Of a DNA stretch of 64,000 nt, positions 60,185 to 64,000 are shown piece by piece. Where the stretch lies: positions 1,302,001 to 1,366,000 of the forward strand of contig NZ_FNTG01000001.1 in the NCBI RefSeq assembly GCF_900104795.1. The letters are read 5' to 3'. Numbering within the stretch: the first letter of the stretch is position 1; each line of letters opens with the position of its first letter. This DNA is from Burkholderia sp. WP9 (GTDB taxonomy: Bacteria > Pseudomonadota > Gammaproteobacteria > Burkholderiales > Burkholderiaceae). The position numbers and the translations under genes are program-made. The notes beneath the pieces are model-generated. The model saw nothing but the letters and a program-made list of their open reading frames with translations. It was not told where the DNA came from and ran no database searches.

Positions 60185-61456
60185 ATGACTGTCAGCAAAT
60201 TGGCGGCGGACTCATCGCGCTGTGGCATAGCTATCGGGAGCCCCGTAGACGCCATCGTCTCCAAATACGTTGATCACTTGCTTGCCCTGCGATATGCGGA
60301 CGATACGATTCAACACTATCTGGCCTCCTTGCGTCACTTTACGCATCGGCTGAACAAGAACAAGCGGTTGACCCTTGCCGATATCGATGATGCTCTCGTG
60401 ACGGAGTTTGTCGATGTTCATTTGCCGCATTGCAGATGTCCGCGACCGTGTATGCGCCATGTCAACACGGTACGCGCGGCTCTCCGCCATCTTCTGGCCG
60501 TTCTCAAGGAGGAAGGGTTGTGCAGCACCGTACGACCTCAGTTGCATACGCCGGTCGACATCGAACTAGAACTGTACAGGCATTATCTGGTGGATAGTTG
60601 CGGTTACGCGCAGACCACTTGCCGTAACCGCCTTTGGCGGATTCGCCGCTTCCTCGACTCTGTCTTCGGTCAGGGTCAGGGGTCCGTGTCTGCCGGTCAC
60701 CTGACTTCAATGGATATTGAGGACTTCACCGCACGCTGTTTCAAAGGCCGGAGTCACGGGACACGTCGTAGCTACTGCGTTGATCTCGCAAGTTATCTGC
60801 GCTTTCGTGGCTTGAACGGAGATGACACTCGTGCTCTCTTCGCTGCGATCCCGAAGATGGCGCCACCAATGCCGGCGCCTCTGCCGATTGCGATGACCGA
60901 GAGGGAACTGGATCTCTTTTTCGCAGCGTTCGATTTGACCAAACCGATTGGCATGCGCGATTTCGCAATTGCACGGTTTTTGACCGATTTGGCGCTACGT
61001 CGCATGGAAGTCGTGCGACTGCAGTTGGAATCATTCGATTGGCAGAATGGAACGGTGACGCTGACTCATAACAAGGGCGGACGAGAACGCAAGCTACCGC
61101 TGCCGGTACAAACGGCCCACGCACTTGTCCGCTATTTACAATACGGACGGCCCGATACGAGTAATCGTGCCGTCTTTGTCCGGCAAATCGCGCCGTACGA
61201 CATGCCGATTGACGCCGTTGCCATCAATCACCTCATCAGAGGCGCCTTTGTACGTGCAGGCCTCGACGAGCGATTTCATGGCGTCCACGTGTTGCGACGC
61301 ACGGCAGCAACCCGCCTCATTCAAGGTGGGGCATCGCTAAAAGAAGTTGCCGATGTACTGGGGCACAGACATCTCAACACGACGACGCTTTACACCAGGG
61401 TTGATCTTGATCGTCTGCGCAAGGTAGCGCAACCATGGCCGGAGCATCGATCATGA
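60185..61456 (+). CDS. tyrosine recombinase RitA
   Basis: 423 residues. The ATG at 60185 has GGAGG six bases upstream. N-terminal SAM-like core-binding region (YVDHLLALRYADDTIQHYLAS) then the catalytic domain with R in LALRRMEVVRL, HVLRRTAATR (H-x-x-R), LGHRHLNTTTLYTRV (H and Tyr). An extra Cys/His cluster (LPHCRCPRPCMRH) near residue 80 could bind zinc. First gene of the trio. Confidence 0.9.
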   Translation: MTVSKLAADSSRCGIAIGSPVDAIVSKYVDHLLALRYADDTIQHYLASLRHFTHRLNKNKRLTLADIDDALVTEFVDVHLPHCRCPRPCMRHVNTVRAALRHLLAVLKEEGLCSTVRPQLHTPVDIELELYRHYLVDSCGYAQTTCRNRLWRIRRFLDSVFGQGQGSVSAGHLTSMDIEDFTARCFKGRSHGTRRSYCVDLASYLRFRGLNGDDTRALFAAIPKMAPPMPAPLPIAMTERELDLFFAAFDLTKPIGMRDFAIARFLTDLALRRMEVVRLQLESFDWQNGTVTLTHNKGGRERKLPLPVQTAHALVRYLQYGRPDTSNRAVFVRQIAPYDMPIDAVAINHLIRGAFVRAGLDERFHGVHVLRRTAATRLIQGGASLKEVADVLGHRHLNTTTLYTRVDLDRLRKVAQPWPEHRS

Positions 61457-62403
61457 ATGCGCCCCGACTTTGGACCGAGCGCATCGAAGACTACCTTGCG
61501 TATCGGCGCAACGCTGGATTTAATGTCGTGGGCGACGCGCCCAGACTGCGGCAATTCGGGCGGTTCGCTGATCGGCAGACGCCCCCGCAGTCACACCTTG
61601 TCGTCGAACTCGCCGTGGCATGGGCTCAATCGACGAAACGAAGTCAATACTTTACTTGGGCTCGGCGTCTTGAGCTGCTGCGGGGTTTTGCGCGGTACTG
61701 GCAGCGTTTCGATCCAGTGACCGAGGTGCCGCCAGGAAGGTTGCTCGGCAGAGCCTATCGCCGATTGACGCCACATATTTTCACTCAACAGGAAGTATCG
61801 ATGCTGATGGCAGCTACCGCCGGCCTGCAGCCTCGGGATGGCCTGCGTCCTGCGACCTGCAAGACCATGATCGGGCTGCTCGCAGCAAGTGGACTACGCC
61901 CGATAGAGGCCACACGCCTGACACGTAATGACGTCGATCTTGATCAGGGACTGCTGTTGGTCCAGGAAGCAAAAGGGCATCGAAGCCGCTTGATTCCATT
62001 GCATCCGAGCACCACAGAGGCACTACGCACGTATGCTCAACAGCGTGATCGCCTCGTGCGCCAGCCAGGCAGCGACCGTTTTTTTCTGCTCGACAAAGGT
62101 AAGGCAGCCGGCGTACCAACGCTCCAGTGCGCGTTGGAAACCCTATGCCGTCGACTCGGGTGGTTGCCACGAGGCGATTATGCGCATCATCGCTGTTATG
62201 ACTTCAGACATAGTTTTGTCGCCAACAGTCTGTTGCGCGCCGACCGCCACGGGATCGATGCTGACCACGCAATCCTCGCGCTCTCGACTTATCTCGGCCA
62301 CGCTTCAGTTGCCCACACTTACTGGTACTGTACGGCGGTGCCGGAACTGATGGCAATCGTTGGAGAGCGCTTTCATCAGTATGCCAAAGGAGAATCGACA
62401 TGA
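61453..62403 (+). CDS. tyrosine recombinase RitB
   Basis: 316 residues, ATG overlapping the RitA stop. Catalytic elements: R in ASGLRPIEATRL, YDFRHSFV where the usual first histidine of H-x-x-R is Tyr, LGHASVAHTYWY with the nucleophile. The Tyr-for-His change is notable. Confidence 0.9.
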   Translation: MNAPRLWTERIEDYLAYRRNAGFNVVGDAPRLRQFGRFADRQTPPQSHLVVELAVAWAQSTKRSQYFTWARRLELLRGFARYWQRFDPVTEVPPGRLLGRAYRRLTPHIFTQQEVSMLMAATAGLQPRDGLRPATCKTMIGLLAASGLRPIEATRLTRNDVDLDQGLLLVQEAKGHRSRLIPLHPSTTEALRTYAQQRDRLVRQPGSDRFFLLDKGKAAGVPTLQCALETLCRRLGWLPRGDYAHHRCYDFRHSFVANSLLRADRHGIDADHAILALSTYLGHASVAHTYWYCTAVPELMAIVGERFHQYAKGEST

Positions 62404-63410
62404 GCCTTGTCACCAGCCAGCCACAGGAGTTTGCCTCGCTCCTCCAGCGGTTCTTCGTCGAGCGGCTAATGCAGCAGCAGAATGCGAGTGCAAGAACGGT
62501 CGAATCATACCGTGACACCTTCCGTATGCTATTGACCTACGCTCAGCAAGTGTTGCATAAGCCGCCCGAGAAGTTAACTCTCGACGAGCTCGACGTCACA
62601 TTGATCACTGCCTTTCTGGACCACCTCGAAACTGCACGATCCAATAGCATTCGCAGTCGCAATGCCCGGCTTTCCGCAATACGGACCTTCTACCACTATG
62701 TCACGATGCGATGTCCGCAAGCACTGCACCTGGCTCAACAAATTCTCTCGATCCCAACGAAACGTTTCGAGAGACCGCTTCTCGGATTTCTCTCACGTGA
62801 GGAAGTTCACGCCTTGTTGGGTGCGCCCGATCCGGATACGTGGTTCGGGCAGCGCGACCGTCTATTGCTCGCACTGCTGTACAACACTGGAGCCCGAGTG
62901 TCGGAGCTGACAGGAATGCGGGTAGCCGATGTAACGCTCGCTGCGACGCCGTGGGTACGCCTGCATGGCAAGGGGCGGAAGCAGCGTGCCGTACCCCTAT
63001 GGCGTGAAACTGCGGCAGCGATACGCACCTGGATACGTAACCAGCGTTTACAACCGGAACAGCCGCTGCTGCCAAGTCGCCATGGCGGACCAATGACGCG
63101 CGCAAACGTGGCTGAACGATTTTCGCTGGCACTGACGGCAGCAGCGAAGACCTGTCCATCGCTTCTGAAGCGCCATATTACCCCGCATTCCATGAGGCAC
63201 ACGGTTGCCACGCATCTCTTGCAGGCCGGTGTAGGTATCACCGAGGTTGCGCTCTGGCTCGGACATGAAAGCCCCCTGACGACGCACGGCTATGTCGAGG
63301 CAGATCAGGCAATGAAGCGCCGAGCACTTGCGGCGGTGAAAGCGCCCAGAGTCAAGGTGCCTTTTTATCGCCCACCCGATTCACTGCTCAAATTTCTGGA
63401 AAGCCTTTGA
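62400..63410 (+). CDS. tyrosine recombinase RitC
   Basis: 336 residues, ATGA overlap with RitB. R in NTGARVSELTGM, HSMRHTVATHLL, WLGHESPLTTHGYVEAD: a full R-H-R-H-Y set. Closest in build to XerC/D-like integrases. Confidence 0.92.
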   Translation: MSLVTSQPQEFASLLQRFFVERLMQQQNASARTVESYRDTFRMLLTYAQQVLHKPPEKLTLDELDVTLITAFLDHLETARSNSIRSRNARLSAIRTFYHYVTMRCPQALHLAQQILSIPTKRFERPLLGFLSREEVHALLGAPDPDTWFGQRDRLLLALLYNTGARVSELTGMRVADVTLAATPWVRLHGKGRKQRAVPLWRETAAAIRTWIRNQRLQPEQPLLPSRHGGPMTRANVAERFSLALTAAAKTCPSLLKRHITPHSMRHTVATHLLQAGVGITEVALWLGHESPLTTHGYVEADQAMKRRALAAVKAPRVKVPFYRPPDSLLKFLESL

Positions 63411-63527
63411 GTTTATTAGGTGAAGCATTCGAGCGAGTGACCTCGCTCCCAAGTTCCCTTCCCGGGCCAGACGATAGCCTCACAACCCCGGGAAGGGCCT
63501 CCCCAATCCGCTGCCTCATATTCAACC

Positions 63528-63559
63528 GAACCTAATTTTCTGACTTACCTAACGAACCT
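63528..63559 (-). repeat. RIT right terminal inverted repeat
   Basis: Reverse complement begins AGGTTCGTTAGG and ends AAATTAGGTTC. Its outer end overlaps a 32-bp palindrome. Confidence 0.85.
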
Positions 63560-63584
63560 TAGGTGAAGCTTCACCTAAGGTTCG
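63553..63584. repeat. 32-bp perfect palindrome at the RIT/istA junction
   Basis: Half-site CGAACCTTAGGTGAAG followed by its exact complement. The left half contains the RIT tip (GAACCT), and the palindrome ends two bases before the istA ATG. TTAGGTGAAGC also occurs inside the RIT element at 63417. Confidence 0.8.
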
Positions 63585-63586
63585 AG

Positions 63587-64000
63587 ATGTACCAATACCG
63601 ACAGATCCTGGTGCGCATGCGCCGAGGCGACTCTGACCGGGATATCGCACGATCGAAGACCATGGGGCGCAAGAAGATTGCGCAGGTGCGGGAGATTGCC
63701 GCCAGGAACGGATGGTTGGCGCGTGAAGCGGTTTTGCCCGACGAACACGTAATGGCCGCTTTCCTGGATCGCAAAGAGGCGCCGCTACCATCGAGCTGCG
63801 TCTCAACGTTGGAACCGTGGCGGGAGCAGATCGCCAAGTGGCGGGCAACCGGAGTTCAATGCACGACGATCCACTCCACGCTCGTTCGCAACCACGGATA
63901 CGGCGGCAGCTATTCGTCGGTCTATCGTTTCCTTCTGCATATAGATGCATCGCACACGCCCGACGTGCCGCTGCGCCTGGAATTCAAGCCGGCCGAAGCG
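63587..64000 (+). CDS. istA: IS21-family transposase IstA, 3' end outside window
   Basis: 138 residues visible. MYQYRQILVRMRRGDSDRDIARSK-type start, HTH region GRKKIAQVREIAARNGW and QIAKWRATGVQCTTIHSTLV / GYGGSYSSVYRFL match the N-terminal DNA-binding part of IS21 IstA. The DDE domain and IstB would lie beyond base 64000. Confidence 0.87.
   Translation, partial: MYQYRQILVRMRRGDSDRDIARSKTMGRKKIAQVREIAARNGWLAREAVLPDEHVMAAFLDRKEAPLPSSCVSTLEPWREQIAKWRATGVQCTTIHSTLVRNHGYGGSYSSVYRFLLHIDASHTPDVPLRLEFKPAEA

Larger units (their letters stand above)
60026..63559 (+). mobile_element. complete recombinase-in-trio (RIT) element
   Basis: Three consecutive tyrosine recombinases joined by ATGA overlaps, enclosed by 32-bp terminal inverted repeats with 26 matches. 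Total 3534 bp. Order and sizes (423, 316, 336 residues) fit the RitA-RitB-RitC trio known from Burkholderia and other proteobacteria. All three frames are intact. Confidence 0.88.

Overview
The window is high-GC DNA with the gene content of a Burkholderia/Paraburkholderia-type betaproteobacterium: sulfonate and sulfur utilisation genes, many MFS transporters with small regulated catabolic operons, an NrsF-type ECF sigma system and a long-form isocitrate lyase. The taxon is inferred from gene families and codon use; there is no rRNA or tRNA gene to confirm it.

Layout. (1) 1-20100 is mostly organosulfur metabolism on the + strand: an MFS transporter, a sulfonate-type ABC importer and a SoxC-like molybdenum sulfite dehydrogenase with a haem c lipoprotein; then a TauD-type dioxygenase with a second ABC importer, a SELENBP/methanethiol-oxidase-like protein with a membrane protein, a haemerythrin-like protein and two FMN monooxygenases of the NtaA/SnaA/DszA family. 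A 1122-residue protein at 6588-9956 interrupts this. It joins a YopT-type cysteine protease domain, a decayed second copy of it and a cholera-toxin-A-like ADP-ribosyltransferase domain. (2) 20100-23320 is an ECF sigma/NrsF anti-sigma pair, divergent from an MXKDX-repeat protein, a cytochrome b561 and a YedY-like oxidoreductase. Two perfect GTAACC-N16-CGAAC promoter motifs lie in the shared region. (3) 23380-23921 holds two gene remnants meeting at a rearrangement point. (4) 24000-45200 is ordinary catabolic and housekeeping DNA: three MFS-centred operons with visible operators (GntR/UTRA, an unknown palindrome, LacI), a citrate synthase with an N-terminal HTH, YciH, isocitrate lyase and small enzymes.

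(5) 46256-59638 is a 13.4-kb prophage of a tailless, probably membrane-containing phage related to corticovirus PM2. It has an HUH replication initiator, a P9-like packaging ATPase, a double-jelly-roll-type capsid protein with an inserted carbohydrate-binding-like module, many single-TM proteins, a beta-helix spike, a lambda-R-type transglycosylase and a holin. It has no integrase. Its ends are direct repeats resembling Xer/dif sites. The left repeat lies inside the repressor gene. In the circular phage the same frame would run on into the other prophage end and finish in RRRFRKTTVWDNALAA, an ssrA-like C-terminus, and then into the rest of the minus-strand operon. Integration would therefore replace a putative degron with a host-encoded tail and cut the operon. 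This resembles the integration-dependent immunity of some mycobacteriophages, but with host Xer recombination instead of a phage integrase. It is the most interesting signal in the window, and the functional part is inference.

(6) 59640-64000 is a mobile-element scrapyard: a truncated transposase start, a five-unit repeat array, a complete recombinase-in-trio (RIT) element with 32-bp terminal inverted repeats, and the start of an IS21-type istA.
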